A stretch of 64,000 nucleotides of DNA from Thalassotalea sp. 1_MG-2023 (GCF_030546745.1 NZ_JAUOPD010000002.1:240668-304667); one strand, 5' to 3'. Shown: positions 1 through 9,598, numbered from the stretch's first letter. Notes: generated by a model not told the origin, from the sequence alone. Numbers and translations are program-made.

Positions 1-657
1 GATAAGCAAGGCGCTTTATTTATTCAAGTACAAGATAGTGGTATTGGTATGAAACAGGAGGCCATAGATCGTTTATATAACCGTTTCGAGCAAGCCGATA
101 ATACCACTACGCGAAAATATGGCGGTACTGGTCTTGGTATGTCTATATGTAAATCATTAATCGATATGATGAATGGCTCAATTGAGGTAGAAAGTAAGCC
201 ACAAAAAGGCACTACCTTTGAAGTAGTATTACCTATAACTCAAGCTGATGTCACACAACAAAGGTTGAGTACTAAAAAGCTTTCGGCACCTGATTTACGC
301 GGAAAAACGGTTTTATTAGCAGAAGATAACCGTATAAATCAGACGATATTTTCGTCAATGATGAAGCCAACCAATGTAGATTTGATTATTACCAATAATG
401 GTCAAGAAGCCATAGATATGCTTGCAAATAAGCAGGTTGATTTGATTTTTATGGATATACAAATGCCAGTGATGGATGGTTTGCAAGCACAAAAAATTAT
501 TAATAAGTTATATCCGAGCATACCCGTTATCGCATTAACTGCAAATGTGATGGAAGAAGATATTAAGCAGTATCTAGCACAAGGGTTTGTTTACCATCTT
601 GGCAAACCCATCGATACACAACAATTGTTTCATCGCTGTTTGCAATATTTATCATAA
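1..657 (+). CDS. Hybrid sensor histidine kinase/response regulator, 5' part missing
   Basis: The reading frame is open from base 1, so only the last 218 residues are present. They start in the kinase ATP-binding (HATPase_c) domain: the G1 box DSGIGM, the F-box region FEQADNTTTRKYGG and the G2 box TGLGMS are visible. A receiver domain follows (from about residue 98), with the acidic pair in LLAEDN, the phospho-acceptor Asp in FMDIQMPVMDG, the switch Thr in ALTAN and the Lys in LGKPI. The protein would autophosphorylate and relay phosphate to its own receiver. Sensor and HisKA domains lie left of the window, so the signal is unknown. It is transcribed towards the TonB receptor gene on the other strand. 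Confidence 0.93.
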   Translation, partial: DKQGALFIQVQDSGIGMKQEAIDRLYNRFEQADNTTTRKYGGTGLGMSICKSLIDMMNGSIEVESKPQKGTTFEVVLPITQADVTQQRLSTKKLSAPDLRGKTVLLAEDNRINQTIFSSMMKPTNVDLIITNNGQEAIDMLANKQVDLIFMDIQMPVMDGLQAQKIINKLYPSIPVIALTANVMEEDIKQYLAQGFVYHLGKPIDTQQLFHRCLQYLS

Positions 658-957
658 CGTTAAACGCCATGGAACGTATTCTGTGCCGTGAGGGTAAAAT
701 CATCTTAGAACGAGTATTACATCATTATGCTGCCATTTTCAGGCGTAGCGTATAACAAGATAAACACGATATACGGCATTGTAATGAACACGGAAAAGAA
801 GGTGGTACTCTGTATTTTTATCTCTAAATGCCCTGTTCATAAAGTGTGGTTAACTATTCAAACGTGACAAGTTGGGCGCTGCCTAAGTCGAAAGTTGAGA
901 ACACATCAAGTTAAGATAGCCCCCTAAAAGGATTGATTATTTCATTTTAATTAAAGT
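658..957. other. Intergenic stretch, no feature seen
   Basis: About 300 bases separate the kinase gene from the hairpin near the end of the TonB receptor gene. I see no credible open frame with a ribosome site, no tRNA-like fold and no strong inverted repeat. Confidence 0.5.
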
Positions 958-995
958 AACCAAAGGCTTAGGGTAAGGGATCTAAACCTTTGGTT
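958..995 (-). terminator. Possible terminator of the TonB receptor gene
   Basis: Nine-base perfect inverted repeat (AACCAAAGG at 958-966, CCTTTGGTT at 987-995) with a 20-base loop, about 15 bases past the receptor stop codon on the minus strand. The following minus-strand bases are only moderately T-rich, so termination strength is uncertain. Confidence 0.4.
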
Positions 996-1010
996 AATGT
1001 GTTGCTAGCG

Positions 1011-3560
1011 TTAAAACTTCACGCTAGCGCCAACAAAGTAACGAGCACCATATTCATCAACACTGTGGTAAACGCTATATTCAGGTAAGGTGGTTACACG
1101 CGCTTCATTTAAAATATTCACGCCCTCTATAGAAATATCAACATTATCTGTTACGTGCCAAACAAACGAAGCATCAAGTTGATAATAAGGTTTGTTCGTT
1201 GCTAGTGCGCTACTTTCAAAGCTTTGCCACTCATCACGTGCGTTGTATGCAATACGAGCGCTAAAGTCTTCGTTTTCGTAGTAGCCTGATACATTAAATG
1301 AATTTTGAGAAACTCGATCTAACCGTTCTTTCTGACCCGCTGGGTTGATTAAAGAACTGTCAGTATAGGTATAATTAAACTGCATACCGAAGCCATTACC
1401 AAAATCTTGTTGGTATTGGAATTCAACCCCAGAAACGTCAGCCGTGCCAACATTACGTGAACGAGTCACTAAACAAGTTTCTGAGCATCCGGCTAAGGAT
1501 TCTTGCGCGGCAGTTGTGTAGATATAATCACTGATATTTTTTTTAAACAGTGTTGCGCCTAATAATGAGGAAGGATCAAAATACCATTCAATGCCTAAAT
1601 CATATTGATCTGACTTATAAGGCTCTATATCAGGATTGCCGATTGTTGCAGTACCCATGGTAGGCACCAAACTCGCTGACATTTTCATTTGGTCGTAATC
1701 TGGTCGAGCAACACTAGAGCCCGCGGCAAATCGTACTAATAAATCTTCTGTTACGTCAGCAACGACATTTATACTCGGCAGAATATTGGTGTAAGATTTC
1801 TTTCCAGTAGATGGTTTTCCATCTATTTCGCCTGTTGAGTTCACATCAGTCTCTACAATTCTCACACCGATATTACCGCGAAAACCGTCACCGCTAAAGT
1901 TAGCTTTTGCATATGCTGAAAGGATACTTTCATCGATTAAAAAAGCTTCGGTTACGCGTAAAGCACCTTGATTATCTTTTGCATACTGCCAAATGTCTTT
2001 ATTGATCACGGCGAATGACGATAACGTACCGTCTCTTCCTTCTTTGCTGTGTAAACCAGAGACAATACCACCATTGTAATCAGCTAAGGTTAAACCGTCA
2101 TTCATTGCGCTAGCAAGTATACCGTCATCGTAACGGTCAATGCGTGCTGAAAATTCCTGATCTTGATATTTAATGCCCGATTTAATAGACGTAAAAATAC
2201 CAAAATCTAGTTCATGAACAACATCAATTTGATAGTAATTAATGTCATTATCACGGATATTGTTTAAGTAACTAAATTCATTATGGATCATCATTTGCTC
2301 ATGATCTAAGGCATAATCTGGGTGAGTTAATTCAAGCTCTAGTGGCCCAGAAGTATCAAACGTAAACCCTGTTTTTTCACTCTCGGCAATGTTACCCCAC
2401 CATGTACTTGATTGAAGTCCTCTTGACTTGGCGGTTGATTGACCAATTACCGCGTTTAATGACCAGCTATCAGTTTGGTATTCAGCGGTTAAATTCAGTA
2501 CATCCATTTCCATTTCGGGTTTACGTAATACGGCATTATTGAACAGCGGTACTAACGGCTGAGCACCACCGAAAGGAACCGTTGTCACGCGTGTTGTTAC
2601 ACCTTTATCATTTACAACTGCTGTTGTGCCATCGTATTGTGACAACAATGCTGGAATTGCAAACATAGCCGTATTGACATGATCATTCTCAAGGGTAAAT
2701 TTATTATAATCTGCAATTAATTGTAATTGTTCCGTTGCCTGGTATTGCAAAGTAACCTGTGAACTTTCACGTTTACGTTCTTCGTCAAATAATATGGATG
2801 CCATTGCGCCTGGAGCGACAGGAATATTTCCTAGTGAGTCGGCGGGTTTGGCCAATGGCTCACCAAAAGAGCGGAGTGTTTCGCGGTATACACTTTGATT
2901 TTCAACAGAGTGCGCTACTAAAAAACCTAAGTTTTCATTGTCATTTTTCCAACTGTAAAGCCCTGAACCGTTAGCTGTCCAGTCGCCAGCTGATTTACTA
3001 TATGCACCTTCTGTCGAAGCGAAAAAAGTATTACTTTCAACACTAAGTGGACGCCGTGTTTTTAAATTAATGGTACCACCAAGCGCACCTTCATTAATAT
3101 CAGCTTCAACTGATTTATACACATCTAAGCCGCCTATTTGTTCTGCAGATAATAACTCAAAATTAAAGCTACGATTAAAAGGTGCTAAATCAAACCAACC
3201 AACCGAAGCTACATTCTGACCATTCAATAACACCATACTGTGTTGAGGAGCTGTGCCTCGCACTGTTACGCCATCAACTTCTGAAAAATCACGCGAGACT
3301 GTTACACCAGGAATGCGTTGTAATGCGTCACCGATATTTTTGTCTGGAAATTTACCAATATCTTCAGCAGAAATTGAATCTATTACCGAATCAGTAAAGC
3401 GTTTATTGTTTAATGCCTGAGAAAGACTTCCTCGAATACCTTTTACTTCGATAACTTCTACTTTTTCTGAGGTAGGTTGTTCTGCATATGCATGTACGCT
3501 GTAGCCGGATAGGGCAGCAGTGATTGCTAATGCAAGGTAACTGGCGACTGGTGTTTTCAT
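1011..3560 (-). CDS. TonB-dependent outer-membrane receptor (TonB-Xanth-Caul type)
   Basis: 849-residue outer-membrane receptor for energised uptake of a large substrate. A signal peptide (about residues 1-26) precedes the plug domain (about 45-180), which contains DKNIGDALQRIPGVTVSRD, VRGTAPQHSMVLLNG and the GALGGTINLKTRRPL end of the plug. The rest is a 22-strand barrel type sequence ending in aromatic Phe (VGASVKF), as outer-membrane barrels do. The pattern fits the TonB-Xanth-Caul subfamily, usually linked to carbohydrate uptake. It lies next to GH3 and sugar ABC genes in the same orientation, so an oligosaccharide, perhaps amino-sugar containing, is the likely cargo (inference). Its promoter region holds a 12-base inverted repeat. 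Confidence 0.93.
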   Translation of the reverse strand: MKTPVASYLALAITAALSGYSVHAYAEQPTSEKVEVIEVKGIRGSLSQALNNKRFTDSVIDSISAEDIGKFPDKNIGDALQRIPGVTVSRDFSEVDGVTVRGTAPQHSMVLLNGQNVASVGWFDLAPFNRSFNFELLSAEQIGGLDVYKSVEADINEGALGGTINLKTRRPLSVESNTFFASTEGAYSKSAGDWTANGSGLYSWKNDNENLGFLVAHSVENQSVYRETLRSFGEPLAKPADSLGNIPVAPGAMASILFDEERKRESSQVTLQYQATEQLQLIADYNKFTLENDHVNTAMFAIPALLSQYDGTTAVVNDKGVTTRVTTVPFGGAQPLVPLFNNAVLRKPEMEMDVLNLTAEYQTDSWSLNAVIGQSTAKSRGLQSSTWWGNIAESEKTGFTFDTSGPLELELTHPDYALDHEQMMIHNEFSYLNNIRDNDINYYQIDVVHELDFGIFTSIKSGIKYQDQEFSARIDRYDDGILASAMNDGLTLADYNGGIVSGLHSKEGRDGTLSSFAVINKDIWQYAKDNQGALRVTEAFLIDESILSAYAKANFSGDGFRGNIGVRIVETDVNSTGEIDGKPSTGKKSYTNILPSINVVADVTEDLLVRFAAGSSVARPDYDQMKMSASLVPTMGTATIGNPDIEPYKSDQYDLGIEWYFDPSSLLGATLFKKNISDYIYTTAAQESLAGCSETCLVTRSRNVGTADVSGVEFQYQQDFGNGFGMQFNYTYTDSSLINPAGQKERLDRVSQNSFNVSGYYENEDFSARIAYNARDEWQSFESSALATNKPYYQLDASFVWHVTDNVDISIEGVNILNEARVTTLPEYSVYHSVDEYGARYFVGASVKF

Positions 3561-3610
3561 CTTGTTATTTCCTTTTAGCTATTGTTTTAGTTATGTATTC
3601 GTTTTACTTT

Positions 3611-3668
3611 TAATAATTAGTAAAATAATTATACTAATTATTAATCAATCAATTTGACTAAATGTCAA
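3611..3668 (-). promoter_or_regulatory. Inverted repeats in the TonB receptor promoter region
   Basis: A perfect 12-base inverted repeat, TAATAATTAGTA (3611-3622) and TACTAATTATTA (3632-3643), lies 51-83 bases upstream of the receptor start. Next to it is TTGAC-N5-GTCAA (3654-3668), which shares the GTCAA/TTGAC words with the palindrome beside the ROK gene but in the opposite arrangement. It may be a regulator site; part could also be the 3' end hairpin of the GH3 gene. Confidence 0.4.
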
Positions 3669-3696
3669 TCATTAATTTGATTATTTTTTACACTTT

Positions 3697-5292
3697 TTAA
3701 ATAAGATATTGCGCGAGTGCGCGAGCACTAAGGGCTCTACTTGAATAACTACATAAATACGTTTGTAAGCTTGGAAAATGCTTCAGTTCATAATCGGAAC
3801 GACAAGCTATGACAATGAGTCGTTGCTGAAATAGATTGAGTAAGCCTGCTACTTTTTGTTGTTGTTCATGTGTATCAAAGCTTTCACCGGGGAGAGGGTA
3901 ATCTTCAGTGGTGATAATAATAGGGTCATCGCTAGCGAATGCTGAATGACCTTCGTTGAGCTGTTCAAGGGGTACAAGGGTGTAGTTAGCGCCAAGTGTT
4001 GTTAGTTCGCTTATCAACGCTTGACGAGCAGGAACGGGGTCATTTGGCCCTATGCCTCTTGAGTTAACTAAAGATTCATAACATTGTTCATTCGCGGCAA
4101 ATGTTAGGTAGAAATGCCGACCATTTAACGGCAACCAGTTAGCGTGGTTTCTTAGTAATTTAATGCTTTGGCTGCTTGATTGCTGGGCGATCTCTTGACA
4201 TTGTTGTTTTGAAAGTTGAGTTTGACTCAATGGCTGCTGTAGCTTTTGATAGCGCATACACAAGACTTTTGCTAACGCGTGATCAATAACAGATAGGGGT
4301 AATATTTGTTGTTCTACGGCATCAATAACCCCTTGAATAGTTTGTTGCTGTATTTCCTTATAGGGGGTTTCTTGGTTTTCGTAATGTTCTTCACTTAACA
4401 TGATCAAATGTGCACCCGCGTTCAGTGCTTGCACTGCTGCATGCTCTGGTTGATAATTTTTACGCATCGCCCACATATTCATGCTATCGGTAATAATTAA
4501 ACCATCAAAGCCCATTTGCTCTTTCAATAGCGTGGTTAGAATCGGGTAGGACAATGTTGCAGGGTTTTCAGCATCAAGTTGTGGATAACAGATATGACTG
4601 GTCATGATCATTGCAACGCCTGCATTGATTGCATGCGAAAAAGGCAGTAAATCTTGTTGTGTTAGTTCGGTTAGTGACTTGTCAACAGTAGGCAACGATC
4701 TATGGCTATCAGTTTTTGTGTCACCATGCCCTGGAAAATGTTTAGCACAAGCAAGGTTACTTGATTTTTGCACTCCTTTAACTGCTGCCTCTACATGTAA
4801 AGCTACGTGCTCTGCTTGTTCGCCAAAGGCACGCTGACCGATGATAGGATTATCAGGATTAGCGTTGACGTCTGCACAAGGAGAGAGCAACGTATTATAA
4901 CCAATGGTTTGCATTTGCTCTGCAAATACTTGATACATATTTTGTGTTAACTGTGTGTCGTTTGCGATGCCTAACGCTAAGTTTCCGGGGCCTAAATCGG
5001 TTTCGTTAGTCAATATACCCCAAGCGCCTTCCTGATCTACTGCGAGAATCAAGGGGGCATCACATGCACGAAGGCTTGCCTGTGTTTGTAGTGTTTTTGC
5101 GAGTGTTGATGCAGCTTGGCTAGTTTTAGCATTATCGTCGGTAATATAAAAACCACCAATATGATAATCACGCACAAGACGTTTGGCATAATCAATATCT
5201 TCCCCTGCGAAGGCAAGCACAAACAATTGTCCAACTTTTTCTGGTAACGATAAGCTCGCAATTAAGGTGTTAACTTTATGTGTGAAATCCAT
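3697..5292 (-). CDS. Glycoside hydrolase family 3 beta-N-acetylhexosaminidase-like protein
   Basis: 531 residues. The GH3 catalytic domain shows the NagZ-type signature KHFPGHGDTKTDSH, whose Asp-His pair serves as acid/base in N-acetylglucosaminidases of the family, and ITDSMNM with the likely nucleophile Asp. It is longer than NagZ (about 340 residues): a C-terminal domain of about 180 residues follows. No signal peptide is visible, so the enzyme is probably cytoplasmic and acts on imported oligosaccharide. I chose ATG at 5292, which has AAGGA six bases upstream, over the GTG one codon before. It stands between the receptor and transporter genes. Beta-N-acetylglucosaminidase activity is family knowledge; the true substrate is not shown. 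Confidence 0.9.
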   Translation of the reverse strand: MDFTHKVNTLIASLSLPEKVGQLFVLAFAGEDIDYAKRLVRDYHIGGFYITDDNAKTSQAASTLAKTLQTQASLRACDAPLILAVDQEGAWGILTNETDLGPGNLALGIANDTQLTQNMYQVFAEQMQTIGYNTLLSPCADVNANPDNPIIGQRAFGEQAEHVALHVEAAVKGVQKSSNLACAKHFPGHGDTKTDSHRSLPTVDKSLTELTQQDLLPFSHAINAGVAMIMTSHICYPQLDAENPATLSYPILTTLLKEQMGFDGLIITDSMNMWAMRKNYQPEHAAVQALNAGAHLIMLSEEHYENQETPYKEIQQQTIQGVIDAVEQQILPLSVIDHALAKVLCMRYQKLQQPLSQTQLSKQQCQEIAQQSSSQSIKLLRNHANWLPLNGRHFYLTFAANEQCYESLVNSRGIGPNDPVPARQALISELTTLGANYTLVPLEQLNEGHSAFASDDPIIITTEDYPLPGESFDTHEQQQKVAGLLNLFQQRLIVIACRSDYELKHFPSLQTYLCSYSSRALSARALAQYLI

Positions 5293-5371
5293 CACTTTTC
5301 CTTGAATAAAAACATGACTTTCCCGACTCGATGAACACGAGCATAATTTTTAAGGGCTTTTTTTAACGTGT

Positions 5372-6148
5372 TTAAGCGGCGCTAACGCTTGCACCAGTGA
5401 TTAAACTCACTAACTGCTCTTTACTGACTTCTTTTACAGAGACATCAGCTATCGAAGTACCTTGATATAAAACGACAGCGCGATCACAAGTTTCACTAAC
5501 GTGTTGCATATTATGACTTATTAATAGTACCGCAACGCCTTGACCACTGATGATGTTTATTAATTCATTGACTTGCGCACTTTGTTCTACGCCTAATGCC
5601 GCAGTTGGTTCGTCCATTATGACAATATCTGCTCCCCAATTGACCGCTCGTGCTATGGCAACAGCTTGTCGTTGGCCGCCTGATAGGTTATGAATTTTTT
5701 CGGTGTAGCTAGGTATACGACTGTTTAATCGGTTAAGTGCCTTACGGCCTTTTTGTTCCATTGCTTTGGTATCAAGCCAGCCTAACCAGGAAAGTATCGG
5801 ATTTTTATGACGTATTTCTCTATTTAAAAAGAGGTTTTCTGTAATGTTGAATTCAGGCACCATGGCAAGATCTTGAAAAACAGTCTCGATACCGCATGCG
5901 CGTGCATCTAAAGGAGAAGTGATAGTAACAGGCTGTTCATTGACTAATATTTCACCAGAGTCAGGTTGGTGTATGCCAGAGATACATCGTACTAACGTTG
6001 ACTTACCTGCGCCGTTATCACCAAGTAATCCAACAACTTCTCCTTTATTGATGGTGAAAGAAACGTTCTTAAGTGCTTGTACGCCCCCGAAACTTTTACT
6101 GATGTTGTTAACTTCTAACGCGACTTGGTCTAATGCTGTTCTAACCAT
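5372..6148 (-). CDS. Sugar ABC transporter ATP-binding protein (CUT2 type, single domain)
   Basis: 258-residue ATPase energising the sugar importer. Walker A GDNGAGKST, signature LSGGQRQ, Walker B IVIMDEP and the switch His in LLISHNM are all present. It has one nucleotide-binding domain, as in FrcA, not the tandem pair of RbsA. The frame is open further upstream, but ATG at 6148 has AAGGAG seven bases before it and overlaps the permease stop by eight bases, a typical coupled start. It is the last gene of the binding protein-permease-ATPase operon; the GH3 gene begins 79 bases downstream on the same strand. Confidence 0.93.
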   Translation of the reverse strand: MVRTALDQVALEVNNISKSFGGVQALKNVSFTINKGEVVGLLGDNGAGKSTLVRCISGIHQPDSGEILVNEQPVTITSPLDARACGIETVFQDLAMVPEFNITENLFLNREIRHKNPILSWLGWLDTKAMEQKGRKALNRLNSRIPSYTEKIHNLSGGQRQAVAIARAVNWGADIVIMDEPTAALGVEQSAQVNELINIISGQGVAVLLISHNMQHVSETCDRAVVLYQGTSIADVSVKEVSKEQLVSLITGASVSAA

Positions 6149-7109
6149 TTTTAAGCTCCTTAATACCAATAGCAACGGCGATAATTAAGATAATACCTCG
6201 GGCGATCATTTGCTCATTGGTGGAAAACCCCGATAGAATTAGCCCGTTGTTGATCATCCCCATGAGTAATGAACCTAAAATGGCTCCAATAATACTGGCC
6301 CTGCCGCCAAATAAACTGGTACCTCCAATAGCAACTGCTGCAATCACTGTCAGTAAATCTGCTTCGCCAAGCGTATATCTTGCACCGTGTAATCTTCCTG
6401 CGTAAAGCAAACCTGCTAACGCTGCTGCACTTGAAGAGATCACTAATGCTGTAAGTCTCACCCTAACAACGTTTATCCCCATGGCTCGTGCCGCTTTTGG
6501 ACTTCCTCCAGCCGCTAATAAGTGACGACCAAAGGCTAAGTTGTTTAAAACCACAAAGGCAACTAATGCTATTGCTAGGGTCCATATTAGTAATACTGGT
6601 ATGCCCCACACTTCGCCAGCACCAAAAAAGAACGTAAAATCTTGGTTAATGATAGGCACTGATTCTAAATTGGTTAATTGTCGAGCAAGTCCGGTAACGA
6701 CACCCATGGTACCTAGTGTGATCAGCAGTGAAGATACCTGTAAACGCTCTATTAACAAGCCATTAATTAAACCAATCGTTATACCAACTAATAAAGCTCC
6801 AGCTATCGCCAAAGGAATGCCGGTGTGTTGAAGTAACAGCGCACCAACTAACGCTGATAGGGCGACAACCGAGCCAATAGATAAGTCTATGTGACCAACA
6901 GCAAGAGCAAAAGTTAATCCGATTGCCATTATCGTTACTGGTGCGGTTTGCCGAATGATGTTCATGAAGTTATTGACGCTTAAAAATGCAGTGTCATGTA
7001 AGGCAACGGCAAAAATTAATAAAACAGCAAAGAAAATATAATAGATAAAGGCTTCGCGCTTTAATGCTAGTTGCTTAAAATTAAGTCGTTGAGATTGAGT
7101 AATAATCAC
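6141..7109 (-). CDS. Sugar ABC transporter permease (RbsC/FrcC family)
   Basis: 322 residues, highly hydrophobic, with about eight to ten membrane segments from residue 20 to the end. GLTFALAVGHIDLSIGSVVAL and the AVAIGGTSLFGGRAS region are typical of CUT2 permeases (BPD_transp_2). The start is GTG at 7109, with AAGGA eight bases upstream. It begins 13 bases after the binding-protein gene and overlaps the ATPase gene, so all three are translated from one message. The sugar cannot be deduced from the permease. Confidence 0.92.
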   Translation of the reverse strand: MIITQSQRLNFKQLALKREAFIYYIFFAVLLIFAVALHDTAFLSVNNFMNIIRQTAPVTIMAIGLTFALAVGHIDLSIGSVVALSALVGALLLQHTGIPLAIAGALLVGITIGLINGLLIERLQVSSLLITLGTMGVVTGLARQLTNLESVPIINQDFTFFFGAGEVWGIPVLLIWTLAIALVAFVVLNNLAFGRHLLAAGGSPKAARAMGINVVRVRLTALVISSSAAALAGLLYAGRLHGARYTLGEADLLTVIAAVAIGGTSLFGGRASIIGAILGSLLMGMINNGLILSGFSTNEQMIARGIILIIAVAIGIKELKNG

Positions 7110-7122
7110 GATGCATTCCTTA

Positions 7123-8208
7123 TTATTGTGCTAATGCACGCGTTAATGTATTCGGTAATGGTTGACTAAAAGCACGTTGCCAAATGTCAGCGATATTTGC
7201 TTTTGTCACTTTATCAAACGGTACAAGTGTGTATGGCGCAGCTTTTTGCCCCAAGTGAGCGAGTGCGCCAAGTTTTGCCATTGTGGCACCGATAGTAAAC
7301 GGTCGATCAGAAACAACACCGTGCATATTGCCTGACATTGCCATGTCAACAAGGTTGCTAACCCCTAAATCATGACTGATTACTTTTACATCTCTACGAC
7401 CTTGTGATCGAAGCGCTTCAATTACGCCTTCTGCGGGTGTATCCCATGAAACATAAATCGCCTTTAAATTAGGATGTTGAAGCAAAAGTGCTGCTGCGAT
7501 ATTAGATGTTTCGTGTTCGCTGACGAATCCTTTTTCAGCAATTATTGTTAAGTTTGGAAATTTAGCTAACTCTTGCTTAAACGCACGATCACGATTGTTG
7601 GTAATAAAATAATTTGCATCATGATAGATCATCGCTATTTCACCATGACTTTGTGTTGCTGTGGCCATCAATTCAGCAGCAGCTTTACCCATACCAACCA
7701 TGTCATCGGTAACAATACCAACGTAATCTTCACCTAACACAAAATCAGGAACAGGATTGCTTAAGAGAACTAATTTCGTATTCCCCGCAACTAGTTTTTG
7801 ATAGCTGGTTTTTGCACTCACGCCATCTATTGCGAGCGATAAAACTATATCAGGCTCAAGGGCGCTAACATTTTCTATGTCTGCTACTTGCTTGGCAGGA
7901 TCAAGCTGTGCATCCGTTACGGCGAGTACTTTAATACCAAGTTTTTCAAAGGTTTTTTTTGCACCAGCTGTCACAGCGTTTACCCAAGGGCTAGAGCCAT
8001 GCCAAACCAAAGCTGCAGTCAGTGACTTGTTCTTTAACGCCGTTATTTGCGCTGATGTCATGGTGACATTTTTAGATGGTTGAGTATGTTCAAGTACTTG
8101 AATATTGTTGCTATATCCAGGTAAAGCAAGTGCCGTGCTTATTATCACAAGTGCCTTAGTCGTAATTGATGACATACGGGAATAATGATACCACTTCGCT
8201 ATTTTCAC
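7123..8208 (-). CDS. Periplasmic sugar-binding protein of ABC transporter
   Basis: 361 residues with an N-terminal export signal: basic KIAKWYHYSR, then a hydrophobic stretch to about residue 33. The body is a Peripla_BP_4 (RbsB/FrcB-like) fold: AALVWHGSSPWVNAVTAGAKK opens the first lobe, and AIYVSWDTPAEGVIEALRSQG and the VVSDRPFTIGA hinge part are seen later. The start is GTG at 8208, with AAGGAG eight bases upstream; the in-frame ATG 11 codons later is less well placed. First gene of the transporter operon, divergent from the ROK regulator across a 205-base region with a long palindrome. Confidence 0.9.
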   Translation of the reverse strand: MKIAKWYHYSRMSSITTKALVIISTALALPGYSNNIQVLEHTQPSKNVTMTSAQITALKNKSLTAALVWHGSSPWVNAVTAGAKKTFEKLGIKVLAVTDAQLDPAKQVADIENVSALEPDIVLSLAIDGVSAKTSYQKLVAGNTKLVLLSNPVPDFVLGEDYVGIVTDDMVGMGKAAAELMATATQSHGEIAMIYHDANYFITNNRDRAFKQELAKFPNLTIIAEKGFVSEHETSNIAAALLLQHPNLKAIYVSWDTPAEGVIEALRSQGRRDVKVISHDLGVSNLVDMAMSGNMHGVVSDRPFTIGATMAKLGALAHLGQKAAPYTLVPFDKVTKANIADIWQRAFSQPLPNTLTRALAQ

Positions 8209-8277
8209 AGCGTATTCTCCTTAAAACCATTCAAAAGCTGGTCATTTATTATTAATTGGTTAACATATTAGGGTTGA

Positions 8278-8312
8278 AAAATAATATGTCAAACATTTTG
8301 ACTTATTATTTT
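8278..8312. promoter_or_regulatory. 35-bp near-perfect palindrome, likely operator of the ROK regulator
   Basis: Centred on base 8295. The core is GTCAAA-CAT-TTTGAC (8288-8302), and the pairing continues outwards through AT-rich flanks to 8278 and 8312 with a single T/T mismatch. It lies 70 bases from the transporter start and 102 from the regulator start, so it could control both directions. Binding by the neighbouring ROK protein is inferred from position. Confidence 0.65.
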
Positions 8313-8413
8313 GTTATCATGCTTTATTGCATATTTAGTGGTTAAAAGTGTTAAAAATGTTGCTATATGTAGATAAATGTTGGTTTATGTGAGTGTATGA
8401 GGAATATTAAATA

Positions 8414-9598
8414 GTGAAAGGCTCTAATTCAAAACAGAATAAAGCGCTAAATTTACGATTGGTTTTATCAGAAATCGTCACACAAGGACCAATTTCTCGT
8501 GTTGAAATCTCTCGACGCACACACTTAACAAAACAAACTATCACTAATTTAGTTGAAGAACTTTTACATGTTGCATTGATAGAAGAAGTAGGAATAAAAA
8601 AAGAAGGGGCGGTAGGAAAACCTTCAAAAATGCTTTGTTTAAAAGCTGATTGCGCATTCTCTTTAGCTTTTCGCGTACTTCCTGGTGAGGTAGAGGCCGG
8701 ATTATTTAACCTGTCAGGTGAGCGGCAGTATTACGTTCAACAACCTATTAGCGATAAAAACACCTTGAACAGTGTTGTGCAGAGCTTTGAAAAGTTGATG
8801 ACAGAGAGTGAGTTAACCATAGAAAATATTTTGTCTGTAGGTCTTAGTGTTGGCCAAGTGAATCAACAGAATTTACATGATTATCAAGCAACAAAAAGGC
8901 TACAGCAAGATATCGCGAGTGAACTTCAACTCCCGGTTGCATTAGAAACAACGGCTTCTGCATGTGCGGCTTATCAAATGTTATACGGAGAAGCGAAAAA
9001 ACTAAACAGTTTTGTCTATGTGCATATTGGTGATGTTGTTGAGTCAGCAGTGGTTTTTGATCGTAAAATTATGTTGGGTCAAAATGGATTGACGGGGGCA
9101 TTAGGTGATATTTTTGTGACGCCTGAAACAGATCAAGTAACGGGAGAGTTGGGTCGTTTAAATGACTTTGCGTCGTTGAGCAGTTTAAAACAATATATTG
9201 AACAACCGCTGTTAACCAACGCTCAATTGGCGCAATATTGTGCTGAAAATCGAAACAGTATTGATCGTTGGATTGAAGAGGCTGCTGAACCAATGCGTAT
9301 TGCGATACATACACTGGAATCAATACTTAATTGCCAAACGATCATCATTGGTGGAGACATCGAAGATAAAGTACTCGACAAATTAATCACTCATTTGCGC
9401 CCTTATATACCGTCAATTGCTCAATATGGTGAGCGGGATGTTGTCAGGTTTATCAAAACGCCAAACGTACAGCAAATTTCCCATAAAGGCGTAGCAACTT
9501 TACCGATCCATGCCGCATTAAGTAATGAAAACATGCAAACATTATTAATAAACCCTTTGATGAATAAAACACCCTTACAACATTTGTTATACGGATAG
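8414..9598 (+). CDS. ROK-family transcriptional regulator (NagC/XylR-like)
   Basis: 394 residues. A winged helix-turn-helix (about residues 12-60: GPISRVEISRRTHLTKQTITNLVEEL, shown here as the helix pair) precedes a ROK sugar-kinase-like domain. The kinase part is degenerate: the usual His and CxCGxxGC zinc cluster of ROK proteins is not visible where expected (GALGDIFVTPETDQVTGELG). It is probably a repressor that senses the imported sugar by its C-terminal domain. Start GTG at 8414 with GAGGA about 10 bases upstream. Divergent from the ABC operon, which it presumably controls together with the GH3 and receptor genes (inference). Confidence 0.88.
   Translation: MKGSNSKQNKALNLRLVLSEIVTQGPISRVEISRRTHLTKQTITNLVEELLHVALIEEVGIKKEGAVGKPSKMLCLKADCAFSLAFRVLPGEVEAGLFNLSGERQYYVQQPISDKNTLNSVVQSFEKLMTESELTIENILSVGLSVGQVNQQNLHDYQATKRLQQDIASELQLPVALETTASACAAYQMLYGEAKKLNSFVYVHIGDVVESAVVFDRKIMLGQNGLTGALGDIFVTPETDQVTGELGRLNDFASLSSLKQYIEQPLLTNAQLAQYCAENRNSIDRWIEEAAEPMRIAIHTLESILNCQTIIIGGDIEDKVLDKLITHLRPYIPSIAQYGERDVVRFIKTPNVQQISHKGVATLPIHAALSNENMQTLLINPLMNKTPLQHLLYG

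Noticed and set aside
3182..3397. Plus-strand 71-codon frame inside the TonB receptor gene
   Set aside because: Antisense to the conserved plug domain of the receptor; no support of its own.
4604..4837. 77-codon plus-strand frame inside the GH3 gene
   Set aside because: Opposite-strand shadow of a well-supported gene with catalytic motifs; no ribosome site.
5327..5350. CTCG/CGAG hairpin followed by a T-run between ABC and GH3 genes
   Set aside because: Stem is only four bases and the T-run is on the wrong side for the minus-strand genes.
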